53,435 bases of DNA from Streptosporangiaceae bacterium (lineage in GTDB: Bacteria; Actinomycetota; Actinomycetes; Streptosporangiales; Streptosporangiaceae). Position numbers and translations under genes: made by a program. The stretch is from positions 1 through 53,435 of the forward strand of contig JAICYD010000037.1 in the NCBI GenBank assembly GCA_025934375.1, written 5' to 3'. The notes below the pieces were generated by a model, which ran no database searches, had not been told where the DNA came from, and was given only the letters and a program-made list of their open reading frames with translations. Positions 16,444 through 25,894 of this stretch are shown here, piece by piece. Positions within the stretch are counted from its first letter, which is position 1. Each line of letters begins with the position of its first letter.

Positions 16444-18953
16444 TCGCCCTCGCCTGGCACACCGCCCGCGCCCGCGCCGGCAGCCTGGCCGGCAGCTTCG
16501 TCGCCCTCGCCCTCGGCGTGGCGCTGCTCAGCTCCGTGATCTTGGCCTTGGCCAGCACCGTCGGCGCCGGGGGGCCACCACGCTGGTTCACCACCCCCGG
16601 CGTCGTGGTGTCCGGGCCGGACTCGGTCACCATCACCAGCGGCGCCGGCGACGACAAGGAGACCAACACCGTCCGCACCGAAGGATCGCGCGCCGTCCCC
16701 GGCAGCCTCGTCCCCAGGCTGTCCGCCCTCGGCGCGGACGTGGTCGTCGACTACGCGGCACCCGCCCAGGTGGCCGGCGCCGGCGGCGACACCCTTCACC
16801 CGTGGGCCGCCGCCAGCCTGCACCGCTACACGTGGGTGTCCGGGGCGCCCCCGCGCGGCCCCGGCCAGCTCGTGGTAACCGCGCCGACCAGCCTGCGGCC
16901 GGGTGACCAGGTAACCGCGCAGACGGCGGCCGGGCCGCGCGGATTCACCGTCAGCGGCGTGATCCGCACCACCGCGCAGCCCGCCAGCTACGCCGCAGGC
17001 CCGGTCGCCGCCCGCTTGGCCGGCGGCCGGATCGACGCTATCGCGCTGACCAGCCACGAGCGCGGCGATCACTTCGCCGCGTCATCCGGCGCGCTCCTGG
17101 CCCGGGTGACCGCGCTCACCCGGGGGCAGGACCTGCGGGTGCTGACTGGGGACCACCGGCGGGACGCCGAGCCGGACCCGGACGCCGACCTCCTGTCCGT
17201 CACCGCGGCGCTGCTCGGCACGACCGCGGGCCTGGCCGGGTTCGTCTCGGTCTTCGTCGTGGCCGGCACGTTCGCCTACGCGGTGGCGGTCCGCCGCCGC
17301 GAGTTCGGATTGCTGCGCGCGGCCGGCGCCCGCGCGCTCCAGGTCCGCCGGCTGGTGCTTGGCGAGGCGCTGGCCGTCGGCGTCATCGCTTCGCTGGCTG
17401 GCGACGCGCTCGGCGCGATCATCGCCGCGCCGGGGGCGCGCTGGCTGGCCAGCGTGGGGTTCGCCCCGCCCGGGTTCACCGCGCGGTTCACGCTATGGCC
17501 GCTGGCCGCCGCGTTCGGTGCCGGGCTGCTGATCGCCCTGGCCGGCGCGTGGCTGGCGTCCCGGCGCGCGGCCCGGGTGCGCCCGGCTGAGGCGCTGCGC
17601 GAGGCGGCGGTGGACCGGCGGGTCATGCCGGTCACCCGCTGGCTCATCGGCCTGGCCGCCCTCGGCGGATCGGTACCGCTCATGGCGGTCAGCGGGCACA
17701 GCCACTCGGCGGACACGGCGGCGTTGTTCCTGCCGGTGTCGATCTTGCTGACGCTCGGCTTCGCCATGCTGACTCCGGTCCTCGCGTCGCCGCTGATCCG
17801 CCTGATCGCGCCGGCGCTGTCCGCGCTGGCCGGCGCCACCGGCATGCTGGCCGCGCGCAGCGCCGCGACCGGAGTCCGCCGCACCGCGGCCACCGTCGCG
17901 CCCATCCTCCTCACGGTCGGCATCGCCGGCTCGCTCATGGCCGGCGTGTTCACCTTCGGCCAGACGCAGCAGGCAGCGGCGGCTAGCCGGATCACCGCGT
18001 CCACGATGGTCGCCCCGGGCGGCGGGCCGGGGCTGGCCGACGCGACCGTCGCCGCGATCGGCAAGGTGCCCGGCGTCAGCGCCGCCGTCCCGGTGACCGA
18101 TACCACCGTGTACGTCGACAGCGGCGGCAGCCCCGAAGACTGGGCCGGCCAATACGTTCCCGGTCCCGCCCTGCCCAGCGTCAAGAAGCTGCCCCTGGTG
18201 GCCGGCAGCCTGGCCGCGCTCACCGGGACCGGCACGGTCGCGGTGCCCGCGGGCAGCTGGCGGCTGGGCCAGGTCATCCCCGTCTGGCTGGCCGACTCGG
18301 CCCCGGTCAGCCTGCGCGTGGTAGCCGTGTACGCCGACCAGCTCGACCTGGACCAGACCATGCTGCTGCCGTGGGCACTGCGAGACGCGCACAGCTCGGC
18401 GCCGCTGGCGAGCGCGGTCTACCTGCGGCTGTCACCGGGCGCCGGCCCGGGCACCGGGCAGGCCGTCAGCGCCGCCGCGGCGGCCGGCGGCGGAACGGTC
18501 ATCAAGGCCAGCGGCTACCTGTCGGCGACGGGCGCGCAACAAGACCGGCTCAACAAGCTGGCCCTGATCGCGATCTTGGGCATGGCGCTGGCCTACACCG
18601 GGATCGCGATCGCCAACACCCTGGTCATGGCGAACGCGGCCAGGAAGCAGGAGTTCGCCGCGCTGCGGCTTTCCGGGGCCACGGCCGGCCAGGTGCTGCG
18701 GATGATCGCCCTCGAAGCGGCCCTGATCAGCGTGCTCGGCATCGCGCTCGCGGCGGCAGTGATCGCCGCCGTCACCGGCGGCCTGCGCGGGGCGCTCGCC
18801 TCATCCGCGCCCGTCTTGCACATCGTGATCCCCTGGGAGCCGGTCATCTTGATCGCGCTCGGCTGCCTGCTGACGGCGCTGCTCGCCAGCCTCGCGCCGG
18901 CGGCCGTCTCGCTGCGGCTCCAGCCGGTGGAACTGGCGCGCGCCCCGGAGTAA
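16440..18953 (+). CDS. FtsX-domain ABC permease
   Basis: 837 residues with a first N-terminal helix, a large extracytoplasmic domain (about 45-250), an FtsX core of three helices (about 260-385), further helices near 400-500, a second extracytoplasmic domain and a C-terminal FtsX core (about 700-835). It contains typical FtsX cues RRREFGLLRAAGA and RKQEFAALRLSGAT. I chose ATG 16440, which overlaps the ATPase stop. The size and two cores match the actinobacterial exporters partnered with DEPTG ATPases. The terminator hairpin overlaps its stop codon. Confidence 0.92.
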   Translation: MIALAWHTARARAGSLAGSFVALALGVALLSSVILALASTVGAGGPPRWFTTPGVVVSGPDSVTITSGAGDDKETNTVRTEGSRAVPGSLVPRLSALGADVVVDYAAPAQVAGAGGDTLHPWAAASLHRYTWVSGAPPRGPGQLVVTAPTSLRPGDQVTAQTAAGPRGFTVSGVIRTTAQPASYAAGPVAARLAGGRIDAIALTSHERGDHFAASSGALLARVTALTRGQDLRVLTGDHRRDAEPDPDADLLSVTAALLGTTAGLAGFVSVFVVAGTFAYAVAVRRREFGLLRAAGARALQVRRLVLGEALAVGVIASLAGDALGAIIAAPGARWLASVGFAPPGFTARFTLWPLAAAFGAGLLIALAGAWLASRRAARVRPAEALREAAVDRRVMPVTRWLIGLAALGGSVPLMAVSGHSHSADTAALFLPVSILLTLGFAMLTPVLASPLIRLIAPALSALAGATGMLAARSAATGVRRTAATVAPILLTVGIAGSLMAGVFTFGQTQQAAAASRITASTMVAPGGGPGLADATVAAIGKVPGVSAAVPVTDTTVYVDSGGSPEDWAGQYVPGPALPSVKKLPLVAGSLAALTGTGTVAVPAGSWRLGQVIPVWLADSAPVSLRVVAVYADQLDLDQTMLLPWALRDAHSSAPLASAVYLRLSPGAGPGTGQAVSAAAAAGGGTVIKASGYLSATGAQQDRLNKLALIAILGMALAYTGIAIANTLVMANAARKQEFAALRLSGATAGQVLRMIALEAALISVLGIALAAAVIAAVTGGLRGALASSAPVLHIVIPWEPVILIALGCLLTALLASLAPAAVSLRLQPVELARAPE

Positions 18954-18964
18954 CCCGGGGCGCG
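18939..18964. terminator. Hairpin spanning the FtsX stop codon
   Basis: CGCGCCCCGG-AGTAAC-CCGGGGCGCG gives a perfect ten-pair stem with a six-base loop that contains the TAA stop. It lies between convergent genes, so it probably works in both directions. Confidence 0.65.
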
Positions 18965-18978
18965 GCCAGCAGCCGGTT

Positions 18979-20655
18979 CTAGGAAACGGGGAAGGTGAAG
19001 TAGTGCAGGCTTACGAAGGGCGGGTTGCCGCCGGCGCCCGAGACGAGCTTCAGGTACACGTTGTGGGTGCCGGTTACCTTGGTGATGTTCGCCGGGATCG
19101 TCTTCCAGGTGCTCCAGCCGCCGGTGTTGCCGACCGCGAAGGACCCGACGGCGGAGTTGGCCGGGTTATCGAGCACGACCTCCACCAGTCCGCTGACCCC
19201 CGCGGCCGCGCCCGAGGCGACCCGGGCGTCGAACTGAGTCGACCCGGTGGTCCCGAAGTTGACGTTGCCGTACTCGAGATATTCGCCGTTGGAAAGCTGC
19301 GCGGCCTGGTTGCCGTCCACGCCGGACGGGCTGGCGTCCGTGGTCGAGGTGACGGAGATGGTGCCCTGGCTGGCCGTGAAGCAGTCGGCGGAGATGCTGG
19401 CGGTCGCGGTGGTGGTGCACAGCTTCCCGCCCCCGCCGCCGCTGGGGCTGATCGTCCAGCTGAACGCGGCGGATCCGGACGCGCCGGTGCCGTCGGCCGC
19501 CTTGACGGTGACGCTTGAGGTGGCCGCGGTGGTCGGCGTGCCCGAGATCAGGCCGGTCGAGGAGTTGATCGACAGGCCCGCCGGCAGCCCGGTCGCGCTG
19601 TAGGACAGGGTCTGGCCCGACGCCGAGTCGCTCGCGTGGACCTGCAGGCTGACCGCCGTGCCGACGGTGCCGGCCTGGTTGCCGGGGCTGGTGACCGTGA
19701 CGGTGTTACCGCCGCCACCGCCGGCCGCCTTCTGGTAGGCCGCGACGTAGGCGACGGTCATGGCCGCTCCCGAGGTCGTGGCGCTCGACGGGCTGGTGCA
19801 CCCGCAGACCCCATTGGGGAAGCCGCCGCCCATCGCGAGGTCAAAGATGATCGAGAAGTTGTGATCGATGGCGGCCTGCCACGTCGCGACCGGCACCTGG
19901 TTCTCGTTGACCTGGAAGAACTGGGTGCCATCGAGGAACCAGGTGATCGACTCGGCGGAGGTGTTGGTGCGGTTCACGATCACCGTGTAAGTGTGGAATG
20001 CGGTCTGGCATCCCCCGCAGGCCCCTAGGCCGCTGCCGATGCCGTTGGTCTCGTTGCACGGGCCGCCGGGGTCGACGCCGCAGTGGAACGTCCCGGAGCG
20101 TTCGGACAAGGCGTTGACGTCTTCGAGGATGTCGATCTCGCCAGTCGAGGGCCACGATCCGGGGCCGAGCATCCAGAAGGCGGGCCAGTAGCCCAGGCCA
20201 CTGGCCGGGTTCGGCTGCTCGATCGACGCGGTGACCTCGAGCTCGCCGCCCGCGGGTGCGCCCACGTTGGCGGTGGGCGTCTGGATGCGGCCCGACGTCC
20301 ACGAGGTGCCCGACTTGATGGCCTTGATCACGAGGTGACCGCTGCCATCGAGGAAGACGTTGCTGGTCGAGTTGGTCATGGTCTCGATCTCGCCGGTGCC
20401 GAAGCTAGAGCCGGGGCCCGTGTCGTACTTCCAGTTCGCCGACGACACCGGCGAGCCGGCCGTGCCCGAGAAAGCGTCGCTGAACACGGTCGTCCAGCCG
20501 GACGGCGGGGGCGGCACGGTCGTCGCGGAGGCTGGCCGGGCAACCCCGATCCCAGCTGCGAAGGCGGCGCCGAAAAGCGCGCAGACGGTCGCGAGCACCG
20601 TCACGACGCGCCGCCGCGTGGCGGCGGCCGGCATTGCCGGCCCGTTGTGGTCCAT
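18979..20655 (-). CDS. Secreted GH16 beta-glucanase with Ig-like and CBM6-like modules
   Basis: 558 residues. Signal peptide about 1-45 (RRRVVTVLATVCALFGAAFAAG). The GH16 domain (about 50-325) has the active site GEIDILEDV with Glu173, Asp175 and Glu178. A Gly linker leads to a cadherin/Ig-like putative repeat (about 330-415, LSYSATGLPAGLSINSSTG) and then a CBM6-like domain (about 430-558, GEYLEYGNVNFG). It likely cleaves beta-1,3 or mixed-linkage glucan. I chose ATG 20655 because GGAGGC lies nine bases upstream; the in-frame ATG at 20805 adds an Arg-rich stretch before the signal. Its catalytic domain is closely similar to that of the GH16 gene at 27225. Confidence 0.92.
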   Translation of the reverse strand: MDHNGPAMPAAATRRRVVTVLATVCALFGAAFAAGIGVARPASATTVPPPPSGWTTVFSDAFSGTAGSPVSSANWKYDTGPGSSFGTGEIETMTNSTSNVFLDGSGHLVIKAIKSGTSWTSGRIQTPTANVGAPAGGELEVTASIEQPNPASGLGYWPAFWMLGPGSWPSTGEIDILEDVNALSERSGTFHCGVDPGGPCNETNGIGSGLGACGGCQTAFHTYTVIVNRTNTSAESITWFLDGTQFFQVNENQVPVATWQAAIDHNFSIIFDLAMGGGFPNGVCGCTSPSSATTSGAAMTVAYVAAYQKAAGGGGGNTVTVTSPGNQAGTVGTAVSLQVHASDSASGQTLSYSATGLPAGLSINSSTGLISGTPTTAATSSVTVKAADGTGASGSAAFSWTISPSGGGGGKLCTTTATASISADCFTASQGTISVTSTTDASPSGVDGNQAAQLSNGEYLEYGNVNFGTTGSTQFDARVASGAAAGVSGLVEVVLDNPANSAVGSFAVGNTGGWSTWKTIPANITKVTGTHNVYLKLVSGAGGNPPFVSLHYFTFPVS

Positions 20656-20849
20656 GATGGGTAGCCTCCTGCCTGGTGGGCTGACGGGAATGCCGCGATC
20701 TGCGGCGCTGAGCGTCCCGGGCCATGAAAGTTTCATGCCGTGAGCTCCGCGGGCGCGCCGGGCGCGCTGCCTGAAGTGATTTTCCGGTACTCGTGAGACG
20801 GGCATGGGCTGGCTCCTCCCAGGAAGCCATGTAGCTATTTCAGCCCTTG

Positions 20850-20878
20850 ATTTAAGGGGTGTAATAAGGTCCCGTCAA
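20850..20878 (-). promoter_or_regulatory. Promoter for the GH16-CBM6 gene
   Basis: On the minus strand TTGACG, a 17-base spacer and TTAAAT fit a housekeeping promoter. It gives a leader of about 190 bases. The remaining gap toward the amidohydrolase contains a 12-base direct repeat CGCGGGCTGCGA (20941 and 20981) and a GCCGTCGACGGC palindrome (20964-20975) of unknown role. Confidence 0.5.
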
Positions 20879-21002
20879 GAGTCCCGGCTCCGTGCGCAAT
20901 AGGTCGTTAACGATGCGAGCACGCCAGGCTCCGGGCAGCGCGCGGGCTGCGAGGCCCGCAAGCGCCGTCGACGGCGAGCCCGCGGGCTGCGATCATGGCG
21001 GG

Positions 21003-22478
21003 ATGTCGTCTCTGCTGCTGCGCGGGGTGCGCGTCGTCCCCCTGGACAGCCCGGCCGATGACGGTGCCGCCAGCCCGATTGACATCCTGATCCGCGACGG
21101 CGTCATCGCCGGGCTAGGCCCCGGGCTGGCGCCGGACGGCGCTGTCGTGGCGGACGGGGACGGCCGCTGGCTGATCCCCGGCCTGTGGGACGCTCACGTG
21201 CACCTCGGCCAGTGGGCACTCGCGGCGCGGCGCCTGGACCTGTCGCGGACGTCGTCCCCGGAGGACGTGCTCGCCCTCGTCGCCCAGGCCGCGCGGGAGG
21301 GGCGTCCCGTCATCGGGACGGGCCAGCGAGCCGGGACCTGGTCGCGCCCGGTCACGGTCGCCGAGCTCGACTCCGTCTGCGCCGGCGCCCCCGTCGTCCT
21401 CATCAACGCAGACTTCCACCATGCCTGGCTGAACACCGCCGCGCTGGACGCGCTCGGCCTACCACGCCGGGACGGCACGGTCGCCGAGGCCGAGTGGTTC
21501 GCCGCCTACCCGAAAGTGGCCACGTTCGAGGGTCCCGTGACGGCCGGCGACTACCGCAAGGTGCTGCGCGACGCGGCCGCGAAGGGAATCGTCGGGCTCG
21601 TTGACTTCGAGTTCGGCGCGCCGTGGGCCGACTGGGCGCAGCGCTGGCACGAGGGCTGTGACCTGCTCCGCGTCCGTTGGTCGCCGTACGCCGACCAACT
21701 CGGCGCGGTCCGCGCGGCCGGGCTGCGCGGGGGCGCCTGCCTGCCCGGGGCCGACCACCGGCTCACGGTCGGCTCGCTCAAGATCATCAGTGACGGGTCG
21801 CTGGGCACCCGCACGGCCTGGTGCCATGAGCCGTATGCCGACACCGGCGGCTTCGGGGCACCTAATCTCCCCGCTGACGCGCTGGTCGCCCTGCAGGCTG
21901 AGGCCCGGGCGACGGGCCTGCCGGTCGCGACCCACGCCATTGGCGACCGCGCCCTGGAGGCTGCCCTGGCGGCCTACACGGTGACCGGTGCCCGCGGCTC
22001 GATCGAGCACGCGCAGCTCACCACCGACGCGGCGACCGCGCAGATGTCCCGCCTCGGCCTGACCGCCAGCGTGCAGCCCGCGCACCTCCTCGACGACCGC
22101 CCGACGATGGACCGGGTGTGGGCCGACCGGGCGGAGCGCTGCTTCGCGCTCCGCTCCCTGCTCGACCACGGAATCCGGCTCGCCCTCGGCTCGGACGCGC
22201 CGGTGGCGCCGCTTGACCCGTGGCTCGCGATCGCCACCGCGGCGCACCGCGGGCACCCGGGCGACGAGCCGTGGCACCCCGGCCAGGCCATCACCGTCGC
22301 CGAGGCGATAACCGCCTCCGTCGACGGCAGGCGGATCGCCGTCGGTCAGCCCGGTGACGTGGCCCTGGTTGACGCCAACCCGCTGACGTGCGACCCGGCC
22401 CGCCTGACGGCCCCCGGCATTGCCCTGACCGCCGTTGCTGGCCGGGTGGTGCACAGCGAAATCGTGCTCGGTCGGTAA
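21003..22478 (+). CDS. Amidohydrolase family protein (YtcJ-like)
   Basis: 491 residues of the metal-dependent amidohydrolase 3 group: the metal site DAHVHLG (about 59-65), a later THAIGDRA with a histidine pair, SIEHAQL, and LALGSDAPVAPLDP with the metal/catalytic Asp. No signal peptide, so cytoplasmic. The substrate cannot be told; family members hydrolyse amide or related C-N bonds in small molecules. ATG 21003 starts exactly at the conserved first strand (LLLRGVRVV); an upstream in-frame start adds unmatched sequence. Confidence 0.85.
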   Translation: MSSLLLRGVRVVPLDSPADDGAASPIDILIRDGVIAGLGPGLAPDGAVVADGDGRWLIPGLWDAHVHLGQWALAARRLDLSRTSSPEDVLALVAQAAREGRPVIGTGQRAGTWSRPVTVAELDSVCAGAPVVLINADFHHAWLNTAALDALGLPRRDGTVAEAEWFAAYPKVATFEGPVTAGDYRKVLRDAAAKGIVGLVDFEFGAPWADWAQRWHEGCDLLRVRWSPYADQLGAVRAAGLRGGACLPGADHRLTVGSLKIISDGSLGTRTAWCHEPYADTGGFGAPNLPADALVALQAEARATGLPVATHAIGDRALEAALAAYTVTGARGSIEHAQLTTDAATAQMSRLGLTASVQPAHLLDDRPTMDRVWADRAERCFALRSLLDHGIRLALGSDAPVAPLDPWLAIATAAHRGHPGDEPWHPGQAITVAEAITASVDGRRIAVGQPGDVALVDANPLTCDPARLTAPGIALTAVAGRVVHSEIVLGR

Positions 22479-22483
22479 GGCCC

Positions 22484-22511
22484 CGCCCGGCGGCCGCCGG
22501 ACAGCCGGGCG
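22484..22511 (+). terminator. Possible terminator after the amidohydrolase
   Basis: CGCCCGGC and GCCGGGCG pair across a 12-base loop, starting five bases after the stop codon. The loop is large and no T-run follows. Confidence 0.35.
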
Positions 22512-22616
22512 CGTAAAACAAATCGCACCAGCAATTTCAGCGCGATGCCAGAGCCGTTTCAGCGCCCGATGTCACAGTGCTGGCTACGGACTCGAGATGG
22601 CAGGCAGGAAGTCTTC

Positions 22617-24428
22617 ATGAAGCTCAGCATGCTCGCCGCCGCGGCGGCGGCGGTCCTGGCGGCCGGCGCGACCGCCATGGGCAGCACGGCCAGTCCCGGA
22701 GCGCGCTCAGCCGTCCCCGCGACGGCCCGCGCGACGCTCGCCGTCCACGCCGCGCCCACCGCGCAGCCCATCGTCGGCGCGAAGCAGGGCGCCTGGGGCA
22801 ACGCCCATTTGATACCGGGCCTCGCGGCCCTCGCCAAGAACGGCTCCCAGGTGAACCAGGTGGCCTGCATGGCCGCGGGCACCTGTACCGCGGTCGGCGA
22901 CTACCAGGGCGCGAACAAGCACTGGCAGGCATTCGTCACCGACGAGAAGAACGGAACCTGGGGCGCCGCGCACCCGATACCCGGGCTCGCCACCCTCAGC
23001 CGGGGGCGTGACACGACGACCGATTTCGTCGCGTGCGCGCAGGGACCCAACTGCGCCGTCATCGGCTTCTACGTTTCCGCCAGCGGGCACCATCAGTGGT
23101 TTGCCGCCAACGAGAAGAACGGCGCCTGGCAAACGGCGATCCCACTGCCCGGCCTGGCCGCGCTGAGCACCGGCAGCGGGGACGACCCGTCGGTCAACTC
23201 CTTGTCGTGCGTGCCGGGAAGTAACTGCGTCGCCGTCGGCTCCTACACCACGCTCACCAACTTCCATCACCCGTTCATCGCCGCCGAGAAGAACGGAACC
23301 TGGCAGCGGACGATCCAGGTGCCCGGCATCAGCGGCCTCAACGCCAACGGCGACGTTGAAGCCGACGCTTACGCTGTCTCGTGCGTGACGCCGGGCGTCT
23401 GCGCCCTCGCCGGGTCCTACCACGACGAGATAAACCAAACCCTTCCCTTCACCGCCGATGAGAAGGGCGGGACGTGGGGGCAACCGCGCGCCCTGGCCGG
23501 CGTCGATTCCACGAACACTAACGGCGCCCAGCCCACCGCGATGTCCTGCGCGCGGGCGGGCGAGTGCGCGGTCACCGGCACCTACCGGGCTCCCGACAAC
23601 TCCCGCCAGGACGTGTGGGTGGCCGACGAGAAGGGCACCTGGGGCCCGTTCCAGGTCCTGCCCGGCCTGGTCGGCCTGAACGTCAACGGGGACGCCGAAG
23701 CCGTGGCGATCTCGTGCCGGGCCCCGGGCTTCTGCTCGACCGGCGGGACCTTCAGCGGCCCGTTCCTGGACCCGCCGGGCAGCAAGCAGGCGTACGTCGC
23801 GGACGAGCGCAGCGGCGGCTGGGATATCGCGCAGCAGGTATTCGGCCCCACCATCAACCCCAGCAATGTCACCCGCCTCAATTCCCTGTCCTGCGGAGCG
23901 GCCGGCGACTGCGCCCTCGGCGGGTCCGCCGCCGGCGGTGTCTGGACGCTCATCGGCAACGAGATCGACAGCTCCTGGGGAAATGCGCGGCGGGTGCCCG
24001 GCATCCCGGTCCCGTCGGTCCCCGCAGCGGTTACCTCAGTAACGTGCGTGTCGCCCGGCAACTGCGCCGCTGGCGGGTATTTCGGGGACGCCAGCCAGCA
24101 CCTGCGGGCGTTCGTAGTCGATCAGTCCACCGTTACCTCCACCGCCTTGGCGTTGTCCGCCGCCAAGATCCGCTCCGGCCACGAGCAGACCGAAAAGCTC
24201 ACCGTCCACGTCAAGGCGCGGACCTCGGGGACACCCAGTGGGACCGTCACCGTGAAGGCGGGCACCGCCACGGTCTGCGTGATCAAGCTCGCCGGCGGCA
24301 ACGGAACCTGCACGCTCAAGGCCAGCCAGCTCCGCATCGGCAGCTACCAGCTCACCGCCGGCTACGGCGGCAGCCAGGTCTACAGCGCGTCAACGTCGGC
24401 CAAGCACCCGCTCACGGTGACGAAGTAG
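22617..24428 (+). CDS. Secreted eight-repeat protein with C-terminal Ig-like domain
   Basis: 603 residues. Signal peptide about 1-30 (KLSMLAAAAAAVLAAGATA). Eight tandem units of about 50-60 residues follow, each shaped as GTWGxxxxxPGL...SCxxxGxCxxxGxY...FVADEKN, with a pair of cysteines five or six residues apart in each. The number and the W/G/Y-rich strand pattern suggest a beta-propeller or similar solenoid stabilised by local disulfides. The last 90 residues form a bacterial Ig-like domain (SGTPSGTVTVKAGTATVC). I know the repeat only as a common actinobacterial secreted motif without function. ATG 22617 has AGGAAG upstream. It ends six bases from the convergent DUF190 gene. Confidence 0.78.
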   Translation: MKLSMLAAAAAAVLAAGATAMGSTASPGARSAVPATARATLAVHAAPTAQPIVGAKQGAWGNAHLIPGLAALAKNGSQVNQVACMAAGTCTAVGDYQGANKHWQAFVTDEKNGTWGAAHPIPGLATLSRGRDTTTDFVACAQGPNCAVIGFYVSASGHHQWFAANEKNGAWQTAIPLPGLAALSTGSGDDPSVNSLSCVPGSNCVAVGSYTTLTNFHHPFIAAEKNGTWQRTIQVPGISGLNANGDVEADAYAVSCVTPGVCALAGSYHDEINQTLPFTADEKGGTWGQPRALAGVDSTNTNGAQPTAMSCARAGECAVTGTYRAPDNSRQDVWVADEKGTWGPFQVLPGLVGLNVNGDAEAVAISCRAPGFCSTGGTFSGPFLDPPGSKQAYVADERSGGWDIAQQVFGPTINPSNVTRLNSLSCGAAGDCALGGSAAGGVWTLIGNEIDSSWGNARRVPGIPVPSVPAAVTSVTCVSPGNCAAGGYFGDASQHLRAFVVDQSTVTSTALALSAAKIRSGHEQTEKLTVHVKARTSGTPSGTVTVKAGTATVCVIKLAGGNGTCTLKASQLRIGSYQLTAGYGGSQVYSASTSAKHPLTVTK

Positions 24429-24434
24429 GGTGAT

Positions 24435-25532
24435 TTACCCGACCTTGGTAGCCCCCCGCAGGGCCGGGACCGCCTCGCTGGTGACCAGTCCCTGCCGGGC
24501 GGTGAGCTCGTCGATGATGGCGAACGCCGCCGCGATGCGCTGCGGGGCGTCGATCACCACGGTGACGGCCGGCACCCGCCTGCCGAGCTGCAGCAGGCGG
24601 TCGCCGTGCGGCGCGTGGTCGCCATGGAAGCCCCAGACGCCCCGCTGGGTGGTGGCCCCGCTGATCCCCGCGGCGCGCAGCCGCCGGACGATCGCCCGGT
24701 GGATGGGCTGGCCCTCGTGCAGTGCCGCCTCCGACGTGTAGACCATGAGCTTGTGCCACACCGGCATCCCGGCGTCGCCGCTGCCGGGCAGTGTTGTTCT
24801 CGGTAGGGCCGGGGGAGGGCCGAGCAGCTCACCATCCCGCTTGCAAATGCGGACCCGCTCCAGCGTCAGCAGCGGGTGGCGCAGCAGGGCGCCGAGCTCT
24901 GGCAGCGCCCGGGCGATTCGCTCCCCGGTGCCGACGGCGATGACCATCATCGGCGTCCCCGCGTTGCGGCTGAAGAACGCCGCGCGCTGCCGGGTGCCGT
25001 GCGCGGTCCAGTCCACGCCGAGCAGTACGGTCGCCCCCGCGATGCCCCGCCGGTGCAGCAGGTCGCAGACGGCGATGAACGCCGGGACCCGGTACACGCG
25101 CTCCTGGCGGCCCAGGTACACCGTCAGCTTGGTCTCCTCGCGCACCCCCTCGCGCAGCGTCACCGGCTCGACGTCGCCGGCCAGCAGCCGCGCCCGCTCC
25201 AGGGTGACCAGCCCGGTCCCGGTGATCCGCGCGGTCGGCTCGACTAGGGCCTCGATCCGGGACCGGCGGTCAACCGCCACTGCGACCAGCGGCAGGTCCT
25301 CCGACAAGGTCAGCGACCGGTCGGTACGCGGATGCTTCCTGGCCCCGAACCCCTCGACCGCGCGCAGCAGGATGCTGGTCGCCACCTGCTCCCGCCCGTA
25401 CAAGTCGAGCAGCGCGTCGGCTGCGAATCCGCCGCCGGATCCCGGCGTGCGCCGCCGCTCGCCGAAGTAGCTGGTCAGCTTGACAGCATCCTCGCCGCCG
25501 CCGGGGCCGCTCACCACGGCGGGGCCGTTCAC
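24435..25532 (-). CDS. Protein with three tandem DUF190 domains, fluoride locus
   Basis: 365 residues. Three DUF190-like units are visible: KLTSYFGERRR...ALLDLYGREQVATSILLRAVEGFG (about 15-110), KLTVYLGRQERVYR...LLHRRGIAGATVLLGVDW (about 120-225) and KLMVYTSEAALHEG...RLRAAGISGATTQRGVWGF (about 245-350). DUF190 proteins are small (about 110 residues), related to PII-like folds, and often encoded with the fluoride channel CrcB. A triple fusion is unusual in size. GTG 25532 overlaps the crcB stop (GTGA), so it is the last gene of a coupled operon. It may regulate or assist fluoride export. Confidence 0.82.
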   Translation of the reverse strand: MNGPAVVSGPGGGEDAVKLTSYFGERRRTPGSGGGFAADALLDLYGREQVATSILLRAVEGFGARKHPRTDRSLTLSEDLPLVAVAVDRRSRIEALVEPTARITGTGLVTLERARLLAGDVEPVTLREGVREETKLTVYLGRQERVYRVPAFIAVCDLLHRRGIAGATVLLGVDWTAHGTRQRAAFFSRNAGTPMMVIAVGTGERIARALPELGALLRHPLLTLERVRICKRDGELLGPPPALPRTTLPGSGDAGMPVWHKLMVYTSEAALHEGQPIHRAIVRRLRAAGISGATTQRGVWGFHGDHAPHGDRLLQLGRRVPAVTVVIDAPQRIAAAFAIIDELTARQGLVTSEAVPALRGATKVG

Positions 25533-25894
25533 AGATGAGTTCCGATCAGGCGGCCGAGCGCGGCGGCGGCTACCCCCAGCACCAGGCTGACCACCACGTT
25601 GAGGACCGCCTTGCGGAGCTGGCGCTCCTCGGCCAGCCGCTGCGTCTCCAGCATCCAGGTCGAGAACGTCGTGTACGAGCCGACCGCGGCGGTTCCCGCC
25701 AGCAGCGCCTCGGTGTCGCTGAGGGCCAGCCCGGCCAGCAGGCCCAGGATCACCGAGCCGGACAGGTTGACCACCAGGGTGCCGAACGGGAAGTCGCGGC
25801 CGGCCGCGGATGACACCAGGCCGTCGACCAGGAACCTGGCGACCGAGCCGGCCCCGCCGATCAGCACCACCGCGGCCCACACGAGCGCGCTCAC
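25529..25894 (-). CDS. crcB: Fluoride channel subunit CrcB/Fluc (first of pair)
   Basis: 121 residues from the GTG at 25894, four membrane helices. CrcB landmarks: GGAGSVARFLV, FGTLVVNLSGSVILG (with the pore Asn) and GSYTTFSTWMLET (the Phe/Thr/Ser ion-track segment). Dual-subunit Fluc channels form an antiparallel dimer with the partner gene next door. The start is ambiguous: three further in-frame GTG codons at 25912, 25930 and 25948 each have their own GGGAGG because of an 18-base tandem repeat. I used the last one, which places the start just before helix 1. Confidence 0.9.
   Translation of the reverse strand: MSALVWAAVVLIGGAGSVARFLVDGLVSSAAGRDFPFGTLVVNLSGSVILGLLAGLALSDTEALLAGTAAVGSYTTFSTWMLETQRLAEERQLRKAVLNVVVSLVLGVAAAALGRLIGTHL

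Noticed and set aside
15573..17072. Minus-strand ORF of 499 codons
   Set aside because: Shadow of the ABC ATPase and FtsX genes.
17276..18361. Minus-strand ORF of 361 codons
   Set aside because: Shadow of the FtsX permease; Ser/Thr/Arg-rich, no motifs.
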